Positions 1 to 6,448 of a stretch of DNA of 7,341 nucleotides are shown piece by piece (position 1 is the stretch's first letter; each line of letters opens with the position of its first letter). Source of the stretch: Synergistales bacterium. GTDB taxonomy: Bacteria; Synergistota; Synergistia; Synergistales; 79-D21. Under the pieces are notes generated by a model. That model saw only the letters and a list, made by a program, of their open reading frames with translations, was not told where the DNA came from and did no database searches. The translations under genes and the position numbers were made by a program. The stretch covers positions 636,759 to 644,099 of the forward strand of contig JADLKH010000003.1 of assembly GCA_015657435.1 (NCBI GenBank). The letters run 5' to 3'.

Positions 1-132
1 CTGCGGGTCCGGCATCCCGCCGGCAAAGGAGATCACACCGGGGCGGCGCGTGAGATGCAGCATTTCCCGGATCGGAGAGGGTTTGAGTGACCGTGAAGCC
101 CGACCGTAAAGCGGTTCCCATAGAGAAGCCAT
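1..132 (-). CDS. PLP-dependent aminotransferase, N-terminal fragment (cut by window edge)
   Basis: An open frame runs from an ATG at 132 to the window edge and gives 44 residues with no stop. Residues 16-43 read LKPSPIREMLHLTRRPG followed by VISFAGGMPDP, almost identical to the same stretch of the complete aminotransferase at 198-1409. This is the N-terminal signature of the MocR/LysN-like branch of fold-type I aminotransferases, where SFAGGxPDP helps form the substrate pocket. The start is supported by a strong ribosome binding site (GGAGGTGG on the minus strand, 136-143) and by matching the N-terminal length of its paralogue. It lies 65 bp downstream of that gene in the same direction, so the two are probably one operon. 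The rest of the protein, including the PLP lysine, lies outside the window, so activity and substrate cannot be judged. This short gene is easy to miss because it has no stop inside the window. Confidence 0.88.
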   Translation of the reverse strand, partial: MASLWEPLYGRASRSLKPSPIREMLHLTRRPGVISFAGGMPDPQ

Positions 133-197
133 GATCCACCTCCATCGTAAGGGTGCATACAAGAGAGGCGGGACCCTGGTACGGCCCCGCCCCGGTC

Positions 198-1409
198 CTA
201 CTTTCCGCTGACCTCTTTTATCGCGAGTGCGAGCCTTCGCGCTCCTTCGCCGATTTCCTCGGGTTGGGCGAAGGTGAAGCAGGCACGCAGGTAGTCCTTG
301 CCGCCGCCCGAGGGGTAGAACGATTCGCCGATGACGAAGGCGACCCCGTTCTCCACCGCCTTGTAGAACAACTCCTTCGTGTCGATCCCGGGAAGCCGGA
401 TCCAGAAGAAGAATCCTCCTTCAGGGATCGAGTAGACGGCGTTTTCGGGAAGCACTTCTCGAAAGGCTGTTGCCATGGCATCCCGCTTCTTCCGGTAGTG
501 GTCCAGGATCTTGGGCAGGTGACCGTCGAGGTAGCCGAGCCGGCAATACTCGTAGACGGCCGCCTGGGCTACGACCGAGGTGCACATGTCCACGCCCTGC
601 TTGACCATGACCATCTTGCGAGTGACGTCCTTCGGGGCGACGACCCAGCCGACGCGAGAGCCCGGAGCGAGAATCTTCGAGAAGGACCCGGCGTAGAGGA
701 CCATGCCCTGCGTGTCCATGGAGAAGATGGTGGGCTGGTCCGTTCCGTTGTATCGAAGAAGTCCGTAGGGATCGTCCTCGTAAATGGGGATTCCCGTCTC
801 GATCGAGATCTCGAGGAGGCGGCGCCGCCTGTTTTCCGACAAGGTGTAGCCCGAGGGGTTCTGGAAGTTCACGATGGTGTAGATGAACTTGATCTTGCGG
901 CCTTCGGCACGGGCCTTCCGGATGATGTCAGGGAGTAGTTCGACCTGCATGCCGTTTTCGTCGCATGGGACTCCGAGAAAGCGGACCCGGTGGTTTTTCA
1001 TGGTATGCAGAGCTCCCGGGTAGGTCGGCTCTTCGACGATCACGGTATCCCCCGGGTCGACCATGACGGAACAGAAAAGGTCGGTCACCTGCTGGGATCC
1101 GGTCGTGATGAGCATTTCCTCGGGTTGGGTCACCCGGCCCATTTTAGGAGCCATCCAATTTGCGAGGAAGCCCTTGAGGGGTTCAAAGCCCTCGGTCATC
1201 CCGTACTGGAGAACCTCTTCCCCCTTCTCGCGGAAAATCTGCGTCGCCTCGGCAAATTCCTTGACGGGGAAAATCGCCGGGTCGGGATTTCCGCCCGCAA
1301 ACGAAATCATCCCGGGTTTCTTCGTCAGCTTGAGAAGCTCCCGGATAGGCGAGGGTTTCAGCGCCGCGCCGACTTCGGAATACAGTTCCTGCCATGCCTT
1401 TTCGCTCAC
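198..1409 (-). CDS. PLP-dependent aminotransferase, class I/II (2-aminoadipate/LysN-like)
   Basis: This encodes a complete 403-residue cytoplasmic aminotransferase that should move amino groups between an amino acid and a 2-oxo acid using PLP. Visible signatures, numbered from the GTG start, are SFAGGNPDP (36-44), TGSQQ (103-107), NPSG (184-187), the EDDPYG segment with Asp213 and Tyr215 for the PLP ring, the PLP lysine Lys245 in GSFSKILAPGSRVGW, and the C-terminal carboxylate-binding Arg375 in LRACFT. Length and motifs fit the LysN/2-aminoadipate transaminase group, which is often broad in substrate; aromatic or branched-chain amino acids are equally possible. A longer frame begins at an ATG at 1433. 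I choose GTG at 1409 because AGGAGGG (1417-1423) sits 7 bases before it, because the paralogue aligns from there, and because the -10 box at 1447-1452 would leave the ATG almost no leader. A second aminotransferase follows it. Confidence 0.93.
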   Translation of the reverse strand: MSEKAWQELYSEVGAALKPSPIRELLKLTKKPGMISFAGGNPDPAIFPVKEFAEATQIFREKGEEVLQYGMTEGFEPLKGFLANWMAPKMGRVTQPEEMLITTGSQQVTDLFCSVMVDPGDTVIVEEPTYPGALHTMKNHRVRFLGVPCDENGMQVELLPDIIRKARAEGRKIKFIYTIVNFQNPSGYTLSENRRRRLLEISIETGIPIYEDDPYGLLRYNGTDQPTIFSMDTQGMVLYAGSFSKILAPGSRVGWVVAPKDVTRKMVMVKQGVDMCTSVVAQAAVYEYCRLGYLDGHLPKILDHYRKKRDAMATAFREVLPENAVYSIPEGGFFFWIRLPGIDTKELFYKAVENGVAFVIGESFYPSGGGKDYLRACFTFAQPEEIGEGARRLALAIKEVSGK

Positions 1410-1446
1410 TACCGATCCCTCCTGAAATGGCAATGAAGACGGCCGA

Positions 1447-1452
1447 ATTATA
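1447..1452 (-). promoter_or_regulatory. -10 box of the aminotransferase operon promoter
   Basis: The minus strand reads a perfect TATAAT here. Transcription would start near 1440, leaving a leader of about 30 bases before the GTG at 1409. The -35 region is poor: TTTTCG or GTTTTC at 16-17 bp spacing around 1469-1475. The promoter may therefore be weak or activator-dependent. Confidence 0.5.
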
Positions 1453-1646
1453 ACACGAAGGGAAGAGCCGAAAACCGGCCGGAGCGTGTCGCCTCTTTGG
1501 TTCGAACCACCGCTAGCGGTTTAGGAAAGTGGGTATTTCACGAAATGACACTTTTCGTTAAACTAGGAATGTCTCATTAACAACAAGCCGCACCGGAAAA
1601 AATTCGCAAAAGCAAACGGGCCTTGACCCGGGAAGGAGGGGGCGTC
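1453..1646. promoter_or_regulatory. Divergent intergenic region with several dyads
   Basis: This stretch between the divergent aminotransferase and kinase genes contains no gene that I can support. It is locally AT-richer from about 1521 to 1617. It holds CCGGCCGG (1475-1482), the perfect 12-base palindrome ACCGCTAGCGGT (1509-1520), and overlapping dyads: ATTTC-AC-GAAAT (1535-1546) and ACGAAA-N7-TTTCGT (1540-1558). These are regulator-site candidates. ATGACA at 1545-1550 resembles a -35 box for the kinase direction, but no convincing -10 box stands at the right distance. The kinase ribosome binding site (GGAAGGAGGGGG, 1631-1642) closes the region. Confidence 0.4.
1509..1520. repeat. Perfect 12-bp palindrome, possible operator
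   Basis: ACCGCTAGCGGT equals its own reverse complement. The flanks AACC and GGTT offer an alternative, longer dyad (1505-1521). It lies between the divergent transcription units, where regulator sites are common. No specific regulator family is suggested by the sequence. Confidence 0.4.
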
Positions 1647-2721
1647 ATGGGGGAGGCAGTCCATCCGATCCTCGACTCGCTGCCTCAGGCGATCTTCTTT
1701 CTTGACAAGGAATTCCGCCTCTCCTACGCGAACCGGGCATGTCTCGTCCTGGCCGGCGTCGAGAGTTTGTCTTGGAAGGGGCTTCCCTTCAGCGGGCTCT
1801 TTCCTGCGGAGGAGGAGGGGCGCGTCGCCGAACGGCTTGCGGACCTGGCGGCAGGGCGGGCTTCGGAGGCGCGCTTCAGGACACCCCTGAGGCAGGCGCA
1901 CGCAAGGCCCTTGTGGGTGGAGGCGCGGGTCGTTCCTGTGGAGGGAGCCGGTACGGCCCTGTTTTTTGCCGGCGGGTTGCAGGATCTCTCCGGGTTGAAG
2001 GAAGCCGAGGAGAGGCAGTCGCGCTCGTCGAAAGAAGCCGATTCGGCCGGTCGCGAGCTGAAGGAGTTCGTCTCTATCGTTTCTCACGACCTGAAGGCCC
2101 CCCTGAGGGGATTTCCTCTCTGGCGGGATGGATACGGGACGATTTCGCCGACCGTCTCGGCGAGGAAGGGCGCGAGAACCTGGATCTCCTCGTCGGTCGA
2201 GCTCAGCGGATGTACGCGATGATCGAGGGCCTCCAGAGGTATTCGAAGGTCTCGAGTTCGCGCGAGGCGCGAGTCGAGGTCGACCTGGACCTCCTTCTCA
2301 CCGAAACGGTGAACCGGTTCTCACCCCCGAGGGGGTTCGGATCCTGAAGGAAACTTCCTTCCCGAAGCTTCGCTGCGAGCGGACCCGGCTTGGGGAGGTG
2401 TTTCACAGCCTGATCGGCAATGCGCTGAAGGCCGTTGCGACGGAGGGGGGCGTGATCCGGATCGGCGCCTGCCTTGACGAAGATCGGTGGAGGTTCTGGG
2501 TCGGGGATAACGGCAGGGGAATTCCTGCGGAGCACCAGGAGAGGATCTTCAGGCTCTTCCAGAAGGTCTGTCCGGAAGACGAAGGAATCGGTGTGGGGTT
2601 GACGCTGGCCAGGAAAATTGTCGAGATGGATGGCGGCGAACTTCGGGTCGAGTCGGCCCCCGGGGAGGGCGCCGTGTTCTCCTTCACGGTTCCTTTCGGA
2701 GAAGTTCCGGTCCCGGCCTGA
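1647..2721 (+). pseudogene. PAS-domain soluble histidine kinase, interrupted by two single-base frameshifts
   Basis: The sequence encodes a sensor histidine kinase whose frame changes twice, each time equivalent to one missing base. Segment 1 (1647 to about 2110) gives a PAS domain (residues about 4-115, SLPQAIFFLD to LQDLSGLKEAEE) and the HisKA motif SHDLKAPLRG with phospho-acceptor His147. Segment 2 (about 2110-2328) continues as ISSLAGWI to TETVNRFSPP. Segment 3 (about 2329-2721) supplies the ATPase domain with N-box GNALKAV, DNGRG, an F-box and GIGVGL. Adding one base at G-run 2107-2110 and one at C-run 2324-2328 (or G-run 2331-2335) restores 358 residues that align without gaps to the neighbouring kinase in this stretch. 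As written, translation ends at 2222, after the His box and before the ATPase domain. There are no membrane segments. The start at 1647 follows GGAAGGAGGGGG. Both shifts lie in homopolymers, so sequencing error is as likely as true gene decay. The first N-box Asn is Ser. Confidence 0.82.
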
Positions 2722-2758
2722 AAGCCGGAAGACCGTTCAAGCGAGGAGGTAATCCGAA

Positions 2759-4501
2759 GTGACGCTCAGGAAGAAAACCGTCTTGATCCTCTGTTTTTCC
2801 GCCATTCTCATCGTTTCCCTGATCATCGTCGCTTCCAGGGGGATCCTGTTCCAGCGGTACATGGACCTCGAGAAGGAAAACCTCTCCCTGAATTCGCGCC
2901 GGATCGAATCGATCCTTATGGCCCAGCAGGACCGGTACGCGTCCTACGCCCGGGATTGGGCGGTCTGGGACAGCGCCTACGAGTACGTGACGGCTCCGAA
3001 CAGGAACTTCGAAAACGAGAACCTTGTCCCCGACACCTTTGAAAGCCTGGGTATCCATTTCCTTGTTTTCGCGGATGCGAAGGGAAATCTCATCCCCGGG
3101 TCGGGATACGATTTCCAGAAGAAAAGTGAGATCCCCCTTCCCGATTCCCTCAGCAAGGTCCTCGGCCGGATTGCTGCCGCGGTGAACGGCCGCAGGGGCG
3201 ATCCGGGCAGGGAAGGGATTTTCTCACTGCCGGAAGGACTTTTCCTCGTGGCGACCCATCCGGTTCTCAGGAGCGACGGCAGCGGCCCCGCGGCGGGAAG
3301 CATCTTCATGGTCAGGAGGGTGGATGAAGCCTTCCTCGCCCGAATCTCGAGCCAGGCGGGAATTCCGGTTTCGCTCCTGCCTCTCAACTCTTCGGAAGTT
3401 CCTGCCCGTCTGCTCATCGAGGCCGAAGAAACGGGACGGCGCGGCGACTACCGGATCGAAGGGGACCAGATCGCGGGGTTCCTCCTCCTGAAGGATATGA
3501 ACGGGATCCCGATCGGGGCGATGAAGTTTCTCCTGCCCAGGCAGATCTACGACCAGGGGCGGAGGACACTCACCATTTTCGTCGCTCTCTTTGTCTTCTT
3601 CAGCGTGGGCATTATCGCGATCGTCCTCTTCCTGCTGGACAAGGTCGTCCTTTCGCGCCTCTCCCGGCTGAGCGCCGAGGTGCAGGCGATCTCGGCAAGC
3701 GAGGACCTCGGGCGCCGGGTCACGGTAGACGGACGTGATGAGCTGGCGACTCTCGAAAACAAGGTCAACCTCTTCCTTTCCGCCCTGCAGAAATCGACGG
3801 GCAAGCTCAAGGCGGCGAACCAGGAGCTACAGGATTTCGCCTATGTTGTTTCCCATGACCTCAAGGCTCCGTTGAGGGGGATTTCCACACTGGCCGGCTG
3901 GATCTCGACCGACAATCGCGAAAGCCTTGACGAAGAAGGGAAAGAGAAGCTGGAGCTTCTCCTCGTCCGGGTCCGAAGAATGAACGACCTGATCGACGGC
4001 ATCCTGAAATATTCGAGGGTCGGCCGAAGCAGGGAGGAGGCCATTCCCGTCGATTGCAACTCCCTGGTTGCGGAGACGGTGGATCTTCTGGCTCCGGGGG
4101 AGAACTTCACCGTGACGGTCCAGGAGGGCCTTCCCACGGTGACGGCTGACCGGACCAAGCTTGGGGAAGTCTTCCAGAACCTGATCAGCAACGCGATCAA
4201 GTACATCGACAAACCTCACGGACAGATCCGGATCGGTTGCGATCCGGATGGAAAGGGATGGCGGTTTTTTGTCGCCGATAACGGTCCCGGTATCGAGGAG
4301 AAGTACCACGAAAAGGTCTTCCAGATTTTCCAGACCCTCGGGTCGAAGGATACCCCCGGCAGCACGGGGGTGGGCCTGGCGGTCGTCAAGAAGATCGTCG
4401 AGCAGATGGGCGGCGAGATTTGGATCGAATCCTGTTCCGGTCAGGGAACGACTTTCTTCTTCACGATCCCTTTCCGGTTCGCGGAAACCCAACCCAGTTG
4501 A
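2759..4501 (+). CDS. Membrane sensor histidine kinase, CHASE4-HAMP-HisKA-HATPase
   Basis: This 580-residue kinase is anchored in the inner membrane by segments at about 7-26 and 270-293. They flank a periplasmic sensor of about 240 residues. Its start (DRYASYARDWAVWDSAYEYV, then FVFADAKGN-type strand at 101-110) matches the CHASE4 pattern, whose ligand is generally unknown. A HAMP linker (about 294-345) leads to HisKA, with His366 in SHDLKAPLRG, and to an ATPase domain with N-box NLISNAIKY (474-482), DNGPG (507-511) and STGVGL (535-540). All key residues are present. The GTG start follows GCGAGGAGGT with 8-base spacing, 37 bp after the preceding kinase, whose core it closely resembles. The next gene, a lone receiver, begins 13 bp after its stop and is the likely phosphate acceptor. 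The HDLKAPLRG kinase type is typically partnered with Rcp1-like receivers. Confidence 0.93.
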   Translation: MTLRKKTVLILCFSAILIVSLIIVASRGILFQRYMDLEKENLSLNSRRIESILMAQQDRYASYARDWAVWDSAYEYVTAPNRNFENENLVPDTFESLGIHFLVFADAKGNLIPGSGYDFQKKSEIPLPDSLSKVLGRIAAAVNGRRGDPGREGIFSLPEGLFLVATHPVLRSDGSGPAAGSIFMVRRVDEAFLARISSQAGIPVSLLPLNSSEVPARLLIEAEETGRRGDYRIEGDQIAGFLLLKDMNGIPIGAMKFLLPRQIYDQGRRTLTIFVALFVFFSVGIIAIVLFLLDKVVLSRLSRLSAEVQAISASEDLGRRVTVDGRDELATLENKVNLFLSALQKSTGKLKAANQELQDFAYVVSHDLKAPLRGISTLAGWISTDNRESLDEEGKEKLELLLVRVRRMNDLIDGILKYSRVGRSREEAIPVDCNSLVAETVDLLAPGENFTVTVQEGLPTVTADRTKLGEVFQNLISNAIKYIDKPHGQIRIGCDPDGKGWRFFVADNGPGIEEKYHEKVFQIFQTLGSKDTPGSTGVGLAVVKKIVEQMGGEIWIESCSGQGTTFFFTIPFRFAETQPS

Positions 4502-4514
4502 GGGAGGTTTTGGC

Positions 4515-4922
4515 ATGAACGAGCAGAAAACCATCTTGATTGTCGAAGACGACGAAGTCGACGTCATGACCATCAAGCGGGCGATGAAGGAAATCCATGT
4601 GACCAATCCGATCCGGGTGAAGTGGAACGGAGAGGAAGCCCTCGAGTACCTGAAGGGTGAAAAAGACCTGCCCGGAATCATCCTCCTTGACCTCAACATG
4701 CCCCGCATGAACGGTGTCGAGCTTCTGCAGCAAATACGGACCGACGAGCGGCTGAAACCGATACCGGTGATCGTGCTCACGACCTCCCGTGAGGAACAGG
4801 ACCGTGTATCCAGCTTCAACCTCGGCGTGGCGGGGTACATGATCAAGCCGGTTGATTACCTCCAGTTCGTGGAGGTCATCCGGGCCATCAATCTCTACTG
4901 GACCTTGAGCGAGCTTCCCTGA
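4515..4922 (+). CDS. Single-domain response regulator, Rcp1/CheY-like
   Basis: This encodes a 135-residue stand-alone receiver domain with no output domain. The acidic pocket is Glu11-Asp12-Asp13 in LIVEDDEVD, the phospho-acceptor is Asp59 in LLDLNMPRMNG, the switch residue is Thr89 in VLTTS, and the conserved lysine is Lys111 in MIKP. The sequence style (VEDDEVD, the EALEYLKG helix, LDLNMP) fits the Rcp1 family that pairs with phytochrome-like and HDLKAPLRG-type kinases. Such proteins pass on phosphate or act by protein contact. The ATG at 4515 is chosen because GGGAGG, overlapping the kinase stop codon, precedes it at the right distance; longer upstream reading frame lies inside the kinase gene. 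The 13-base gap to the kinase suggests coupled translation and a cognate pair. It may be a shared intermediate between the kinases and the cyclase downstream. Confidence 0.93.
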   Translation: MNEQKTILIVEDDEVDVMTIKRAMKEIHVTNPIRVKWNGEEALEYLKGEKDLPGIILLDLNMPRMNGVELLQQIRTDERLKPIPVIVLTTSREEQDRVSSFNLGVAGYMIKPVDYLQFVEVIRAINLYWTLSELP

Positions 4923-4953
4923 AATCCTGGGCTGGAAAGCCACGGAGGCAAAC

Positions 4954-6210
4954 ATGAGCGAAGAACGCCTGAGCATCCTGGTGGTCGAAGACGACGAGGT
5001 GGACCAGAAAGCCTTCATCCGCCACGTAAGGAACGAAAACCTGCCCTACGACTACCATATCGCGGGTTCGTTGGCCGAGGGGCGGGCTCTCCTGAAGGGG
5101 AACCGGTACGATCTTGTGATCTCGGATTATTTTCTCGGGGACGGGACCGGGTTCGACCTGATCGCGGAACTGGACGACACGCCCCTTATCTTCGCCACGG
5201 GAACCGGGGATGAGGAAATCGCCGTAAAGGCCATGAAATCCGGGGCCTACGACTACCTGATCAAAGACCCCGAAAGCTGTTATCTCAAGGTTCTCCCGAT
5301 TACCGTCGAAATGGCGCTCCAGAACAAGAAGAGGGAACGCCAGGTCCTGATGCTTTCCCACGCCATGCAGAGCGTCAAGGAAAGCGTTTGCGTCACCGAC
5401 ACCGAAGGGCGCATCACATTCATCAACGACGCCTTCACGGGCACCTTCGGATACCTCAAGGCGGAGGTCCTCGGGAAGGAGGTCCAGTCGCTGTTCAAGG
5501 GCAGGACCCACAAGGCCTTTACGGACGTGCTGTCCGGAGCCACGGAGAGCTGGCAGGGAGAGCTCGAAAGCAAGAAAAAGAATGGAGAGCCCTTCCCGAT
5601 TTCCCTTTCCATTTCCAGCGTAACGGATGAAGCGGGAAGAACCGTCGGTTACGTGGCGATCATCCGGGATATCACGGAACTCAAGCTCTACGAGGAAAAA
5701 ATTCGCTATATGGCCTACCATGACCAATTGACGGATCTGCCCAACCGCCACTTCTTCTTCGCCCGCCTTGCGGAGGCGCTGGGGCCCAGGCGCCAGGATC
5801 CGGAACCGGTGGCCGTTCTGTTCCTGGACCTGGATCAGTTCAAGCAGATCAACGACCTTCACGGTCACGACGTGGGGGATCACCTTTTGAGGGCCGTAGC
5901 CAGACGGCTTGCGCAGAGCGTCAGGGGCGACGATTTCGTCAGCCGCATGGGGGGGGACGAGTTCACCTTCATCCTGAAGGGGCTGAAGTCGAAGGAAGAA
6001 GCCGGTATCGTCGCGAAGCGGATCCTGGGCTGTTTCGAGCACCCCTTTTCGGTGGAGGGAGGAAGCTTCCCCATCAGCGGCAGCCTCGGCGTCAGTTTCT
6101 ACCCCCTCGATGGGCGCGACTCGATCACACTGGTCAAAAAGGCGGATGCCGCCATGTACCAGGCGAAGGCCGGAGGAGGCAACGGGGTTTTCTTTGCCGC
6201 CGATCTTTAG
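4954..6210 (+). CDS. Response regulator diguanylate cyclase, REC-PAS-GGDEF
   Basis: This 418-residue cytoplasmic regulator should make cyclic di-GMP from two GTP when phosphorylated. The receiver (about 5-125) has Glu12-Asp13-Asp14, phospho-acceptor Asp58 in VISDYF, Thr82 and Lys104 in LIKD. A PAS domain (about 135-245) starts at HAMQSVKESVCVTDTEG and ends in RDITELK. The GGDEF domain (about 250-418) opens with YHDQLTDLPNR and holds FLDLDQFKQIND (290-301), the intact RMGGDEF catalytic loop (331-337) and the inhibitory I-site RGDD (324-327), so product feedback is expected. There is no EAL or HD-GYP partner domain. The ATG follows CACGGAGGC and lies 31 bp after the lone receiver. It is the output end of the kinase cassette. 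The PAS domain may add a second signal or help dimerise; no cofactor can be read from it. Confidence 0.94.
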   Translation: MSEERLSILVVEDDEVDQKAFIRHVRNENLPYDYHIAGSLAEGRALLKGNRYDLVISDYFLGDGTGFDLIAELDDTPLIFATGTGDEEIAVKAMKSGAYDYLIKDPESCYLKVLPITVEMALQNKKRERQVLMLSHAMQSVKESVCVTDTEGRITFINDAFTGTFGYLKAEVLGKEVQSLFKGRTHKAFTDVLSGATESWQGELESKKKNGEPFPISLSISSVTDEAGRTVGYVAIIRDITELKLYEEKIRYMAYHDQLTDLPNRHFFFARLAEALGPRRQDPEPVAVLFLDLDQFKQINDLHGHDVGDHLLRAVARRLAQSVRGDDFVSRMGGDEFTFILKGLKSKEEAGIVAKRILGCFEHPFSVEGGSFPISGSLGVSFYPLDGRDSITLVKKADAAMYQAKAGGGNGVFFAADL

Positions 6211-6239
6211 GAGAAGCGGGATGACACCGGGTGAAGCGC

Positions 6240-6268
6240 TTGACGCCCGTTCAAACGGGTGATATAAA
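6240..6268 (+). promoter_or_regulatory. Sigma70-type promoter of the serA leader
   Basis: TTGACG (6240-6245) and TATAAA (6263-6268) are separated by exactly 17 bp, each one base off the sigma70 consensus. Transcription should start around 6275, about 30 bases before the leader ORF. The promoter lies in the gap that begins after the cyclase stop at 6210. It gives the dehydrogenase its own start upstream of the terminator at 6449. Confidence 0.72.
6246..6259. promoter_or_regulatory. Inverted repeat inside the promoter spacer, possible operator
   Basis: CCCGTT-CA-AACGGG fills most of the spacer between the -35 and -10 boxes. A repressor bound here would block RNA polymerase. It could also fold as a short hairpin (CCCGT, TCAA loop, ACGGG) at the end of the upstream cyclase transcript, but no T-run follows directly, so an intrinsic terminator is unlikely. 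Confidence 0.45.
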
Positions 6269-6304
6269 GAACCATCTTTTTATTTCTTCAGGAGAGCGCA
6301 TTTG

Positions 6305-6418
6305 ATGTTCATTTCGACAAGTCTGTTCCGGAGTTCCTGCGGGTCTTCCAGCGCCTCTCGCGGTTGCGAGTGGTGCATTTTCCGTTTTTTCTCCCCCGGC
6401 CCGGGAACCCTTTCTTAG
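6305..6418 (+). CDS. Serine-rich leader peptide (candidate attenuator peptide)
   Basis: This 37-codon ORF lies between a sigma70-like promoter and an intrinsic terminator, upstream of the serine-pathway dehydrogenase. It encodes 10 serines. Residues 10-18 read SSCGSSSAS (6332-6358), so seven residues in a row (10-16) are Ser, Cys or Gly, all made from serine. The codons in that run are mixed (AGT, TCC, TCT, AGC), so more than one serine tRNA would be sensed. AGGAG (6290-6294) lies 10 bases before the ATG. An in-frame TTG at 6302, with 7-base spacing, may be the true start and would add one residue. The TAG stop (6416-6418) is 30 bases before the terminator stem, which leaves the stem free when translation finishes. 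The layout matches classical amino-acid attenuators such as those of trp or his. It matches no peptide I recognise, and a chance ORF cannot be excluded. Confidence 0.62.
   Translation: MFISTSLFRSSCGSSSASRGCEWCIFRFFSPGPGTLS
6351..6376 (+). other. Hairpin at the end of the Ser-codon run (possible pause hairpin)
   Basis: GCGCC-T-CTCGC, loop GGTT, GCGAG-T-GGTGC can form ten pairs, one of them a G-U, with a single T-T mismatch. The 5' arm overlaps the last Ser codons of the leader ORF. A ribosome stalled on those codons would prevent the hairpin from forming. This is the place where attenuators carry their first (1:2) hairpin. Confidence 0.5.
6391..6402 (+). other. Candidate antiterminator strand
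   Basis: CTCCCCCGGCCC can pair with the terminator 5' arm GGGACCGGGAG (6449-6459) as 5 + 2 + 3 pairs, with a two-base and a one-base bulge. This would compete with the terminator. Part of the segment can also fold locally with GGGA (6403-6406), so relative stability needs calculation. Confidence 0.4.
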
Positions 6419-6448
6419 CCTATTCGTAACGGCAGCAGGAAATGGACA

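Noticed and set aside
160..197. Hairpin between the two aminotransferases (GGCGGG with CCCCGCC) as a terminator
   Set aside because: The loop is long, the stem is short and no T-run follows on the minus strand, so it is unlikely to stop transcription.
153..938. Long plus-strand reading frame opposite the aminotransferase
   Set aside because: It is antisense to a gene with clear family motifs, has no ribosome binding site or recognisable domain, and is a typical shadow frame in GC-rich DNA.
1534..1560. Sigma54 promoter before the PAS kinase
   Set aside because: TGACAC followed by TTTTCGTT lacks the GG and GC pair required at -24 and -12.
2098..2112. Programmed -1 ribosomal frameshifting in the PAS kinase
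   Set aside because: Both shifts have the -1 direction, but neither site offers a canonical X XXY YYZ slippery heptamer in the zero frame. Two programmed shifts in one kinase would be exceptional, and base loss in homopolymers is simpler.
4888..6042. 384-codon minus-strand frame opposite the diguanylate cyclase
   Set aside because: The plus strand carries intact REC, PAS and GGDEF motifs. The antisense frame has no domain-like pattern.
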